64,000 nt of DNA from Paguma larvata. Taxonomy: Eukaryota; Chordata; Mammalia; Carnivora; Viverridae. A program made the position numbers and the translations under genes. Shown here piece by piece: positions 46,641 through 57,300 of this stretch (positions within the stretch are counted from its first letter, which is position 1; every line of letters starts with the position of its first letter). Under the pieces are notes generated by a model. That model saw nothing but the letters and a program-made list of their open reading frames with translations, ran no database searches and had not been told where the DNA came from. The stretch covers positions 97,109,119 through 97,173,118 of the forward strand of contig CM057834.1 of NCBI GenBank assembly GCA_030068075.1, written 5' to 3'.

Positions 46641-47680
46641 TAAGAGCATGCCTGGTGACACACACGGAGCAAGGAAGGAGCTGCAGAGGAGAAAAGAATC
46701 CCAGAGGCGCTTTCGGGATAAAGGGTCCAGGCCCTGGCGACTGCTGAGATGGACAGGTTGAGGAACAGTGTGAGAAGGCAGAGTCGGATCCCGAAGGTGA
46801 CACTTGTCCCGAGGGAAGTACAGAGCGGCGCCAGGGAAGGTGGGAAGCCTCATCTGATTGAGGCTGGCGAGGGGGGCCCGCTTTTGGCCAGCGGAAGGGG
46901 CAAGATGGGGAAAGAACGGAGTCAGTCGTGGGGACCAGAGTGCACACGGAGTGGCCTGCTTGGGAGGGAGGAGGGGATGGCTTTCTTTGAAACGGACGGG
47001 AAGGAGAGGGCAGAGGGGAGCTGAAGAGAGGGGTCTCTGAGGAATCAGAGGGCCCCCGGGGAGCTGTGGTCTGGCGGCATCTGTCCTGTCTGTGGAGCGG
47101 AGGCAGCGGCTTGTCCTGGAGTCGCGCTGGAGTCGGGGACAGAGGTGGGGGAGGGAAGCATATGCTTGCGGAGCCCACAATCCAGACGTTCGAGGTGGAG
47201 AGTCTGCGGTGGGGCAGGGGTGTAGTTTCACCGGAGCTGCGATCGGGTTCCGCGCCTCTGTGCCGCCAGCGTTTTGTGGACCCTGAGAAAATCGCTGTCC
47301 GCTAGACACACGTGTCCCCAGCCAGGTCGGCCCAGGAAGAGTGGTAATGATTTTCTTCTCCAGCTCCCTGTTTTTTCTTCTACGCAAATGCCAACCCAAG
47401 GGGTCTGAGGTCGCTCTCGGTAGTAGCCCAGGTTGCTCGGTCCCTTGGTGTAGAGCCTGGTGCCAGTGTCTGTCAGCCACCCACGGGCTGTCTTTTAAGC
47501 CATACTATCTGTAAAAGAAATGTTAGCTCCATGGACTCTTAGGGATTTTTTCTTTACCAGTTCGGTTCCAGGGTGCAGGGAACTCATCTCTCAACTCCCA
47601 GGGTCTCCTCCGATAGTTGCCAAAAGAAGACAATAAAGGAGAGAAAAAGAACCTAGAACTCGCAGGACAAAGAAGATAGA
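46641..47680. other. GC-rich spacer with a long minus-strand frame
   Basis: An open frame of about 290 codons runs on the minus strand but overlaps the MIR. It is proline/serine/arginine-rich and lacks any family motif. Treated as non-coding. Confidence 0.45.
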
Positions 47681-47859
47681 CGACTCATCTATTTATTTAG
47701 AGACAGAGACAGCACAAGTGGGGAAGGAGCGGAGAGAGAGGGAGACATAATTCAAGTAGGCTCTGTGCTCACCACCCAGAACCCAGGAAGCTGTGACGTC
47801 ACGAACTGAGCCAAAACCAAGAGTCGGACGCTTAACCAACTGGGCCACCCAGAAAGCCC
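47681..47859 (-). mobile_element. Old CAN-SINE with TSD
   Basis: AGAAGATAGA at 47671-47680 and 47860-47869. The body is diverged (GGGCCACCCAGAAAGCCC). Confidence 0.85.
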
Positions 47860-47869
47860 AGAAGATAGA

Positions 47870-49980
47870 CAATTTAAATCAAAACATAGTCAGTTTTAAC
47901 TTTAAATATAAATGTATAAAATGCCATAAGAAAACCACAAAGATTGTAACTGGATTAAAAAAAAACTATAGGCCGCTCACAAGACATAGATAGAAAACAT
48001 AAGGCTATAAATACGTTAAAAGTAAGAGTACAGATAAAAAGGACAATGACGACTATATATTGTGTTGCTATGTTAGTATCAGACCAAATCCTTTTGAAGT
48101 AAAAATCATTACCAGGCTAAAGACAGTCATTTTGGATTGATAAAAAGTTCAATTCACCAGTTAGGTACAACAACGCTAAATTCGAGGCATCTAATAACAA
48201 AGACTCAAAATATATTAAGAGAAATTAACAGATTAAAAAGGAGAAATGGACAATCTTCCAATTGTGCGAAACCCTCTTTTGTGAATTGCTAGGACAATAG
48301 GACAAGCGACTATGATATCAGAAAGATATGAGGGGCACCTGGCTGGCTCAGTCGGCTAAGCGTCGGACTTCAGCTCAGCTCATGATCTCACGGTTTGTGA
48401 GTTCGAGCCCCTGTGTCGGGCTCTGTGCTGACAGCTCAGAGCCTGGAGTCTGCTTCAGATTCTGTGTCTCCCTCTGTCTCTGCCCCTTCCCTGCTCACAG
48501 TATGTCTCTCTCACTCTCAAAAATAAATAAACATTAAAAAAAAGATATGAAAGATTTGAACGTGATTAACAAGCATGACCTAATTAACACATAAAGAACC
48601 TTCTAGTCAACGATTATAGAACGCACGTTTCCCCCCAGTCCCTCAGAGAACATTCACAAAAATGGACCGTATTCTGAGCACAAGGCAACTCATAACAAAT
48701 TCCAAAGGATTTAAATCACAAGGAGTATGTATTCTGACCAAAATTAAGTTAAAATCCAATAACGACAAAAAATGAGAAAACCCAACAAATAGAAAATCCC
48801 CATCTTCTTGGAAATTTTCGAATTTTCTAATACTTCTCAGTAATCCAGGAGTCAAAAAGGAAATCGCAATTGAATTAGAAGCTAGAAAATATTTGAACTA
48901 CGTGATGATGAAAATACTAGATATTGAAACTTGTCCATTGTAACCGTAGCAGGCATGCAATTTAAAGGGGCAATTTAAAGCCTTCCTGTGTCCACAGCAT
49001 CATAAAGAGAAAAGATGAAAATGAACTAACTCCGCATCTATCCCAAAAGAGGTATAAAGGGACAGTAAGGAAATCCCAGGGAAAAATAAAGGAGTAATAA
49101 AGATTGATTAATGAAAGCCTACATTGATTAAGTAGAAAACAAATATACAAGAGACAGAACCAACAGAGCAAATGTTCTTTGAAACAAATAATAAACAGGA
49201 TAACCCAGACAAGACTGACAAAGGAAAGAAAGAAAACACTAGTAATCCGTATGAGAGATATTCGAAAGGATACATTACTACAATGTCCAAAGACATGAAA
49301 AAGATCGTGAGATTAAAAAAAAGATCATAAGCTTATATGATGAGTGACTTTTTGCCAATAAAATATAACATGTAGATGGCATGGGAAATTTTCTAGAAAG
49401 ATACGCTTTACACAAATAGAGTTAGTTAGGTTAGCAGGACTGAGCTGGGTCAGTGGAAAAATACAAGATTTTAGCTGAGAGTCGTGCGATAGAACACCAA
49501 CTTCCTACACGGTAAGGGATAAAGCTCTTCACTCTCCGTCTCCTGTCTTCCAACAAGGTCATTTTCTTCACTCCGACTTCTGCTCTCCCATGGTCCCTCC
49601 AAACCTCCTTGTAAATACGTGATATGCGTGTATCCATATACGGAGGGCCAACACGAATAAATCTAAGAAACGTGAGGTTGGGTGGAAGAAGTCAGACTCA
49701 AAAGAATGAACCCACAATGGCAAACTAATCCATGGCGAAGGAATGGTGGTCAGCGTTGGGGAGAGGGGGCGATTGGGAAGGGGTCCAAGGGAACCCCAAA
49801 GGGTGCCAGAAATTTTCTGTATCTTGATTTGGGCGGTGGTTACGTGGGTGCGCGTCTATGTAACAGTTTGCTGCGCATTTCGGATCTGAGTACTTCGTGT
49901 AGATTCTACTTCACCAGAAAGCAAACAAAAACAAGTTACTTACATCTTTCTCTTCTAGTACGTCTTATTTGATTCGCCTT
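47870..49980 (+). mobile_element. Ancient L1 ORF2 and 3' UTR, split by a SINE
   Basis: AAAGTTCAATTCACCAGTTAGG, AGAAATTAACAGATTAAAAAGG, CAAGGCAACTCATAACAAATTCC (48,680) and TTGATTAAGTAGAAAACAAATATAC (49,125). A UTR-like GATTTGGGCGGTGGTTACGTGG follows near 49,830. Confidence 0.7.
48332..48540 (+). mobile_element. Felid CAN-SINE with TSD
   Basis: GAAAGATATGA before and AAAGATATGAAAGA after. Inserted in the L1. Confidence 0.94.
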
Positions 49981-50978
49981 CCAAAAATAAGTGATCATTT
50001 CTCAGTCTTTTGCTCCTCGATTTTGTTTTCGTTTCTCCCTTTTAAGATACCCTTTGATTTATGCAAATAATTTCATAGGTGGAGGCTTTGCAGGTCAAGT
50101 TCCAAGGCTTACTATTTCTGTTGACTCTCATGAATGTTAGCTAGTTCCCTAGTACGCTTTTAATTTTGTCGCGCAGAGAGTGACACAGAGCTTCCTGTGC
50201 GGCAGTCCTGGTTCAAGTACTGTACGTGGATTAACTCATTTAGTCAAGACGCCAAGGTCTCAGGTCCATGCTATTATCATCTTACCGCTGATGCAGGGAG
50301 GCGTAGAGAGGGGAAGGAGTCGGCAGAGGGTCTCCCAGCTGGGGCGGGACTTGGATCCAGGCTCATGAGCCTACAGAGTCTATGGCATTGACTTCCACGC
50401 CATGCTGCTTCTTTCACACTTAGATTCATTAAAACCTACCCGGGGGGATTCTCGGAGGCTAGTGTCCTGACTCATTGCTCCGGGGAGGATTTTCATCAGC
50501 CTTGGAGCCTGTGGCCCCATGCACCCGAGTCCACCTTGAATGAAAATAACTGCGCATCATTTTCCGGACCAGCTGAGGAGGGTACGCTCAGGGCCCAAGG
50601 CTGGTCAGCCAGCCGGGGCTGTGGGTGCTCCGGGCTGGTCTGTTCCTCGTCTTTGAATCGCTTGCTCCTTAGGAGCTTACCCCTTCCTAACTGGTGTCTT
50701 TAAGCCAAGCCGTCTCTTTTCTGATTGCCCACCATGTGTGGGGCCTGAGGCTTCGCCCCTGGAACTCCCCCCCCCAATCCCTGTACCCCTGACGCTCCGG
50801 GCCACTAAGATCTCCTGCCACTTCAGGCCTCACTCTTGCGAGCGCCCAGTCTCTGGCCTCTGGGGGGTTCTGTGCTCCTCCGGGCTCACCAGTCCTGTCG
50901 ACTTGACCTGGCAGTCCAACCTCTTTGGCAGAAACGAGAAATCCGGAGGACTTTAGCGTCATGGTAGAAATGAGCGTA
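49981..50978. other. Spacer, nothing recognised
   Basis: Part MIR-like (GTACGTGGATTAACTCATTTAG near 50,222, CTTGGATCCAGG near 50,350), otherwise unassigned. Confidence 0.4.
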
Positions 50979-51169
50979 GGGGCGCCTGGGGGGCTCAGTC
51001 GGTTAAGCGTCCGCTCTTGATTTGGGCTCCGACCATGACCTCACAGGCCATCGAGCCCTGCGTCAGGCTCTGCGCTGACACCTTGGGATTCTCTCTCTCC
51101 CTCTCTCCCTGTCCCTCTCCTGCTAGTGCTTGCTCTCTCCCTCAAAATAAATAAATAAACTTAAAAGGA
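50979..51169 (+). mobile_element. Old CAN-SINE
   Basis: GGGGCGCCTGGGGGGCTCAG head, internal deletion before CACCTTGGGATTC, and a tail that enters a purine microsatellite. Confidence 0.9.
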
Positions 51170-51178
51170 AGAAAGAAA

Positions 51179-51219
<41 letters not shown>

Positions 51220-51284
51220 GAAAGAAAGAAGGAAAGAAAGAAGGAAAGAAAGAAGGAAAGAAAGAAAGAAAGAAAGAAGGAAAA
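51170..51284 (+). repeat. (GAAA)n/(GGAA)n microsatellite
   Basis: More than 100 bp of pure purine GAAA with interspersed GGAA, born from the SINE tail. Confidence 0.95.
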
Positions 51285-51381
51285 GGCTGGTGGGGAAGAG
51301 GCGATTACGCCAACAGTGGGGAGCAATGGTCTATTCGTTCATGCTTTTGGGGATCCCCAACTCCACTCGGCCACTTACTTC

Positions 51382-51391
51382 TTTTTTTTAA

Positions 51392-51423
<32 letters not shown>

Positions 51424-51607
51424 TTTGACAGAGAAAGCGTGAGCAGGGGAGAGGCAGAGAGAGAGAGGGAGACACAGAATCCGAAGCAGGCTCCAGGCTC
51501 TGAGCTGTCGGCGCAGAGCCCGACGCAGGGCTCGAACTCACGAACCATGAGATCATGACCTGAGCGGAAGTCAGGCAACGCAACCGACGGAGCCAGCCTG
51601 GTGCCCC
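51382..51607 (-). mobile_element. Felid CAN-SINE
   Basis: CCACTTACTTCT and CCACCTACTTCT flank it. Head GAGCCAGCCTGGTGCCCC is diverged. Confidence 0.92.
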
Positions 51608-52040
51608 TCATCCACCTACTTCTAACTATTTCTTGGAGTCGCTCATTCTCCATCTATACTAACTGAAGAATCGGACGTTGGGAGGATCATGTTGTGTCCT
51701 AGACTGTAGTTTAATGGGAAGTACCGGGATCCGAACGGTCGGCCCTCGAGGGTCGTGAGGGTCAGGCCCTCATTAGGTGGGTTCCGACGGACACTCAGTC
51801 CCATCGGGTTTCCGGTTTGTAGGCGCTCACCAGCAGGGCACAGGCATTTCCCTTGGCAGGCCGTTCTAACAGCAGCTTCTCCAGGCTGCTGGCCACACCT
51901 GGGGGCTGTAGGCCGGGGTGGGGACACAGGGAAGGAGGCTGTTCCTGAGTTCTCACTGCAGCAGGCCTGGAAGTTCCAGAGAGAGCGGTTCCGTCTGGAG
52001 CGGCTGCTCACCGCTTTACAGGGAGTCTGGGTGTGGCCGT
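51608..52040. other. Spacer before tRNA copy 4
   Basis: No repeat or gene recognised. Confidence 0.45.
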
Positions 52041-52066
52041 CCAGATGAAGCATATTAATGAAGTCA
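52041..52066 (+). promoter_or_regulatory. tRNA-Cys upstream block, copy 4
   Basis: CCAGATGAAGCATATTAATG then AAGTCA, 13 nt before the tRNA. The most drifted intact-gene copy. Confidence 0.5.
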
Positions 52067-52079
52067 CCCCACAGCAGGA

Positions 52080-52151
52080 GGGGGTATAGCTCAGGGGTAG
52101 AGCATTTGACTGCAGATCAAGAGGTCCCCAGTTCAAATCTGGGTGCCCCCT
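52080..52151 (+). tRNA. tRNA-Cys (GCA), copy 4, T-stem variant
   Basis: T stem reads CCCAG-TTCAAAT-CTGGG, the terminal G-C pair replaced by A-G-side partners in a paired way (G53A-type change matched by C61T at the neighbouring pair set), so the stem still closes. The rest equals copy 1. Anticodon at 52112-52114. Confidence 0.96.
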
Positions 52152-52166
52152 GTTTATTTATTCCTA

Positions 52167-52171
52167 TTTTT
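52167..52171 (+). terminator. Pol III T5 terminator, tRNA copy 4
   Basis: TTTTT begins 16 nt after the gene. Confidence 0.75.
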
Positions 52172-53271
52172 AAATCGGTGCTGCGTTTTTTTTTTAAACT
52201 TCCTCTTCCTTATTCGACGTCAACGCACAGTCGTTTTTCTCCCCGGGAACCAGCAAATGGTGAAGCTTAATACCGAGGTGGGGGGTTCCTACCTCAAAAC
52301 GGAAGCGGGAATCACTGAGGAGCCTATAAAAGTGCCATTTTCCAGGCCTCACCCCAGACCCATGATCTGGGGGGGAGCCCAGTTAGGGTGAGAGCTCCCC
52401 AGGGTTCCCAGCCTGCAGAGCCATTGAGAACCAGCCTTGTGGGCTACCAGGAAGCATTCTGAGACCAGGCTGCCTCATCCCCGCGCTGCCGGCCCAGCAC
52501 CCAGCACCCTCCCATTCGACCCTAAGTAGACCTCATTGGAAGGTGACCTTGACGGTGTCTTAACTGTCTCGGCCTCAGTTTCCTCGATCCTCCCCCTTCT
52601 CCAACCAGGCAATCTCTGTGCCCCCGGGGGGGCGGGGATGGGGGGGCAATCTTCTCTTTCCAAACCAAAGCGCCAGGATCTGTGGCTCAGAAAGCAGACT
52701 TTCTCCTGGGGGCCGAGAGAGTTCGTAGAGGATGAAACCTCTACTGTCCGAGTGCACGTGTAGCTTGAGGAACCATTAAAGGAAGACAGTTGTGTGTCCC
52801 CGTCAAGCCTTCCAAGTGAACTTCGGCGTAAGGGACCAGCGAGTCACATGCCACCCGTCTCGCAGCTGAAGAATGTAGCGGCCCTCTGTGGCTCGGAGGA
52901 CACGCCGTTGAGCATTTCGGAAGACGATCTCAGAGCTCCTTGTGAGTTCCGAGGGCCCGCGTGTAATTCAGAAGCATGTCACGATTTTTACGACCCCTTA
53001 CGCCAGTCATCTCTTCTTTGTCTCCCGTTATCAGGGTACGACCTGAGTGCCTGGGAAAAGACAATACTTTTATCCTCAGTGATGTGCTTCGGAGTTTCTC
53101 TTTCATTAAAGCTCCTTCCTTTTTCTTAGCGAGAGACTCAAATTTCTTAATTGGTACGTTTTCCCCCCAATTTCATGAACACTTGGAACTTTGGGCCAGA
53201 GCCTGGTGGCTTGTCGCTTTCCTGTCCCTGCCCCTCCCACGACACCTTCTGATCTTGAAGACGACCTCTTT
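52172..53271. other. Spacer after tRNA copy 4
   Basis: A T9 run at about 52,187. No repeat family recognised otherwise. Confidence 0.4.
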
Positions 53272-53420
53272 GGGGGTGCCGGGGGTCACAATCTCAGGGT
53301 TCGTGCATGGGACCCCTGCGTGGAGCTTCAGACCCTCTGTCTCCCTCTCTCTGCCCCTCCCCTGTTCATGCGTGCACACTCTCCCTCTCGCTCTCAAAAA
53401 ATAAACAGTAAAAAAAAATA
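53272..53420 (+). mobile_element. Decayed CAN-SINE
   Basis: Head largely lost. GGTCACAATCTCAGGGTTCGTG and the CT-rich body with AATAAACAGTAAAAAAAA remain. Confidence 0.75.
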
Positions 53421-55114
53421 GAAAGAAAATGGCCCTGCTGGTGGCAGCCTCCATCTGTCACCCCATTACTACTTCTGGTGGTGCAGCCCCGGCCTCCTAG
53501 CCTGGCGGCCACTCTGCGGCCCCTCCCCCGTTCAGTGGGGCCATTTCTTCCTCCTCGGCCTCTCCCCGTGAGACCCCCCACTTTCACGGCTCCTTGCCCA
53601 CAGCTCTCCCTTCAACCCCCCACCCGGAGAGAGCGCCTTCTCCCCTTCCTGCTCCTCCCCCACACTGCCCTTGGGGCCCCTTCTTGGAGGCCACCTCCAC
53701 CCCCTGACACCGCGCCCCCCCTCGTCCTCACGGTTGCACACGCCCGTATTTGGGACTGCCCCAAGCTTAGCAGAGGATTCTAGAACGAGGCCGACACTCG
53801 CATTTGCCTTGCCTCCCTCGGCCTTCATCCTCAGTCAAGTCGACGTCACATAACGTCACATAAGCCTTCCAGGGCTCAGGCTTAGCTCGAAGGTGTGCAC
53901 CGAGCCCCCCTCGCCGTGGCTACCAAGAGGCCTGGTGAGGCCGAGCTCCAGTATCACCCCCACCCCCCACCCCCAGTGTCCCTTCTAACCTCCTTCTTGT
54001 CACGCTGGCCTCGCAGAAGAAAAACTACGCACCCCAGCCGCCCTTGGAGGTAAGTGAGGCCAAGTGTGCGGGTCTGGCCAGTGAGACGTGGGCTAACGCG
54101 CTGGAGGCCCTTAAAGGGCCGGTGCGGTCCAGGCCCAGACCGAGAGGACAGGGCGCCCTGGGGCAGGGCTCAGTAGGTCCGCAGCAGGCGGGGAGGCCGT
54201 CCGTCTCCTCCTCCCTCCTGGGGGTCCACGGAATCATGCAGAAACCGCACCTGCCTCTCTTTCTTGTCCCTCCCGAGGGCTCCCTAGCGCCCCCCACCCC
54301 TGATGGAGCCATCCCCTCCTCACAGGAATGAGGCCGTGTGCGGAGGCCCTGGGGACGGTTCCCATCACTGGGCTGGGGCCTGGCCCTTCCTCCACTGTCT
54401 TGCTCCAAGTGCGAGTATAAAAACCTTTCTCTCCCTTTGGAAATGTGGTCATCACCCTTCAACTTGATTGTGAGTCTCACCTGACCGGGGAGGGGAACTC
54501 CTGCGTGGTTTCTATGCCCTTCGAGCGCGCCCTCCCTGTCGCCTCGCCACCAGAGCCCGAAGTCTGAGAGGTCTCTCGGGAGGCGGAGAGGTCGGGGCCG
54601 GGAAGGCAGGTGCAGACGAGCTAGGTGTGTGGCTGAGGGGCGGGCAGTGCTGGTGGTCCCAAGAAGGCAGTGGGCTGGCCCTTTGCCCTCGGACCAGCCA
54701 AGGACATCTTGGATCCTAGCTGGGTGGACAGTGGACAACCAGGGTGTGAAACCAGAGTTACAGCCCTGGAGGGGGGAGGGGGAGGGGGCTGAAAACCACC
54801 AGCAATGAGAGGTGCCTGCACAACCACAGCCAAGGTGGTGGGTGAAGGACCAACCAGGAGGGGCCCGGGCTGGGGAGCTGGCTGGGGCGGAGTTGGGGGG
54901 CTAGGGAAGAAGGAGGACTCAGGATGAGTGCCGCTGCAGAGCGCCGGGAAGGAAATCATGTCTGCAGTGCTTTCTCGCAGTTACGTTTAGCCACTCAGCA
55001 CCTGGAAGGCGGACTGTGCAGACACCGGGTTATTACACGTGTAAACTGGAAAATTAAAGAATCCCCCACCCACTCGGGGGCAGTAGCTGTCTGGTTTATT
55101 TCCTTCCAGAGGAG
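53421..55114. other. GC-rich spacer
   Basis: Contains a tandem ACGTCACATA pair at 53,843-53,862. Opposed frames at 54,025-54,960 have no domain. Confidence 0.45.
53843..53862 (+). repeat. Tandem ACGTCACATA x2
   Basis: Two exact adjacent 10-bp units, each with a CRE half-site (CGTCA). Confidence 0.8.
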
Positions 55115-55450
55115 ATTATATATTATATATATATGTTATATATAATATACACATTTTAGGGGCGCCTGGGTGGCTCAGTCGATTGAGCCTCTGACTTCAG
55201 CTCAGGTCATGATCTCGAGGTTTGTATGATATATACATTTGTTATTTATTATATATGCGTTTTATTATATATACATTTGTATGATATATACATTTGTTAT
55301 GTATATAACAAAATCTTTAAAAATATAAAAATTTGTAAACATTAAACATATATTAAATATATATTATGTATTTTATATATAAAAATTTAATATATGTTTA
55401 TACATAAATACCTTTGTGTGTGTATAACCTTTCTTATCATATAATGGTAT
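55115..55450. repeat. AT-rich repeat around a truncated SINE
   Basis: Alternating TATA/ATAT stretches with a locally duplicated TTGTATGATATATACATTTG segment (about 55,220 and 55,275). Confidence 0.85.
55159..55222 (+). mobile_element. 3'-truncated CAN-SINE
   Basis: Only the first 64 bp remain (to GATCTCGAGGTTTG), then AT repeat. The missing tail shows later deletion or replacement. Confidence 0.9.
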
Positions 55451-55479
55451 GTATATATTGTATCTGTTTAAAAGCCCAA

Positions 55480-55800
55480 AGGAGCTCGCATCACACATAC
55501 GCTGCGTAGTTTGCTTTTTGCCCTAACGATCTCGTTTGTGAGTCCTCCCACGAGAGTGCTCCGGGCCTATTTTATCTTTTCCTGTTGCATCACAGCCCAT
55601 CCTGTGACACCATGTTTGTAACCTACTCCCTGTCAAAGGAGATTTAGGTGGTTTCCAGTTTTTCACGACTACAAAAGAAGTACAAGGCCGCAATGACTCT
55701 CTGCATACGTGTGTCGTTGTGCCCTCATCTGAGTATTAGAGGGAGCAATTCCTAGGCGTGGGAGTCTCCTAGAGTATAATTTTTCCTAAGTAGCTTTTTT
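55480..55800 (+). mobile_element. Probable old LINE 3' segment
   Basis: GATTTAGGTGGTTTCCAGTTTTTC, CGCAATGACTCTCTGCATACG and GCAATTCCTAGGCGTGGGAGT follow a common L1M-type phrase order. Confidence 0.45.
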
Positions 55801-56296
55801 TTTCTTAAAACAAAGTCCACGCGCTCAAAATGGAAAGCTTGAAGGCGAAATAAAAGCACAGAAAAAAAGCTGAGGTCATGTATGATTTCATGCAGACGCA
55901 CTGTTTTGCAACCTGCCTTTTCACTGGACAAATTCTCGTGGCTGTTCTTCTGTGGAATTAAAGAACCCTTGGACGTGGGCTCTGAACCTTCTCTTGGCAC
56001 AGGGGAAGGCGCTGTCACCTGCTCACGGGTACGACACCGTCCCAGTGTGCCTGCCATGCCGTGAATGGTCAATAGCTGTCATTGCTAGAGAGTGTTACCT
56101 GGATGATTTGAGGGGTCTGCCCACCTGTAAGGGTCAGTGAGGCTACGGGAGGAGGGGGGCGGCCCTCAGCCAGGTGCACACAGAAGAGATGCCGGAAGAG
56201 GAAGGGCCGGTTTCTGGCAGGAGGAAGGCTGGAGCTGAGAGAAGCAGAGCTGGCCAGGACATTCCAACCAGCAAATCTGAACCCCGGTCTCCTGAC
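55801..56296. other. Spacer before tRNA copy 5
   Basis: No element recognised with confidence. Confidence 0.4.
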
Positions 56297-56321
56297 ACAG
56301 GTACAAGGTGTTAATAATACA
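56297..56321 (+). promoter_or_regulatory. tRNA-Cys upstream block, copy 5
   Basis: ACAGGTACAAGGTGTTAATA then ATACA, 16 nt before the tRNA. Confidence 0.55.
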
Positions 56322-56337
56322 CTGCTCTACCAGTCAA

Positions 56338-56409
56338 GGGGGTATAGCTCAGGGGTAGAGCATTTGACTGCAGATCAAGAGGTCCCCGGTTCAAATCCGG
56401 GTGCCCCCT
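56338..56409 (+). tRNA. tRNA-Cys (GCA), copy 5
   Basis: Identical to copies 1 and 2 over 72 nt. Anticodon at 56370-56372. It faces the minus-strand copy 6, 3.1 kb away (convergent pair). Confidence 0.98.
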
Positions 56410-56421
56410 TCCTTAACTAAC

Positions 56422-56425
56422 TTTT
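56422..56425 (+). terminator. Pol III T4 terminator, tRNA copy 5
   Basis: TTTT begins 13 nt after the gene. Confidence 0.75.
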
Positions 56426-57164
56426 AATCACAAGTGGGTCCTGTGTCACCTGGTCCTCCTTGGCCAGAGCCCCTGGCAAAGAAAGATGAAGCAGATCAAA
56501 TCCGGGACCCACGAAAGTGCTGGACCCATCTAAATTTGAGCCATGCTCAGCCAGGCTCAGGCTCAGCATGCTCAGCCCCTGGTCTGAGGCTCCAGGCTCC
56601 AGGTCTTGGAGCTCCCCCTGGGCCTGCTGCAGACTCAGGCCCGCCCCCTGCAGAAGAGCAGGATTCCGGTTGGCTTCTGGTTGGCCCTGTAGGACTGAGC
56701 CCCAGGAGTGAGACGGTGTAGAAAATGGTGGAGGACAGATCTTCCCTGCCTCTTTTCTCTCTCTCCTCAGTGTAGAGTCGGGGGCTCCAGTGAGGGAAAA
56801 GGAAACTTGAACCACAGTCCCAAAATCAGTAAGGACGAGAACGGGTAAGGAGCACCTGCCCTTAAAAGCTCACCTCACTGTGACAGGGAGACTTCTGGCC
56901 TCCGCAATGGATTCCGGAACTCCTTCGGACACTGACATACCCCTCCTGTCTACTCAGTCCACGGGGTTCCTGCCCACCGTTCCCTTCTGCACAGTCCTCT
57001 GCCCACGCTAGCCGCCCATGGCCAAGGGCATCAGTGTCAAAGCAGGGCCGTGTCCCTGGAGGGTTCTGGACTCCTCTAAGGCCAAGGGTCCCCAGGTGAA
57101 GTGCCCATCACGGCACCTGGTGTGTGAGGCAGAAAGAGCCGTGTGTGCTTCCTTGGAAATACAG
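56426..57164. other. Spacer, nothing recognised
   Basis: GCTCAGCC-type short repeats near 56,545-56,580. No gene. Confidence 0.4.
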
Positions 57165-57300
57165 CTCACAGGCTCCAGACCAGACCGCCTGCATCAGAAT
57201 AGCTGGGCGTGGGGCCAACAGACTCTATTTTTAACAAGCCCATGGGACGATCCCAGTGGAAGGCAGAATTGGAAACCACCAATTTAGTTCGGTGCCCCAT
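57165..57300 (+). mobile_element. MER5/MER20-like hAT fragment
   Basis: CCTGCATCAGAATAGCTGGGCG, then CTCTATTTTTAACAAGCCCATGG and GGAAACCACCAATTTAG, as in nonautonomous hAT ends. Confidence 0.6.

Noticed and set aside
46608..47480. A 290-codon minus-strand frame
   Set aside because: It overlaps a recognisable MIR at its 3' end and has no domain, splice signals or repeat of a known protein. Likely chance.
54025..54738. Long minus-strand frame near 54 kb
   Set aside because: Low-complexity, GC-driven, without any recognisable domain or exon structure.
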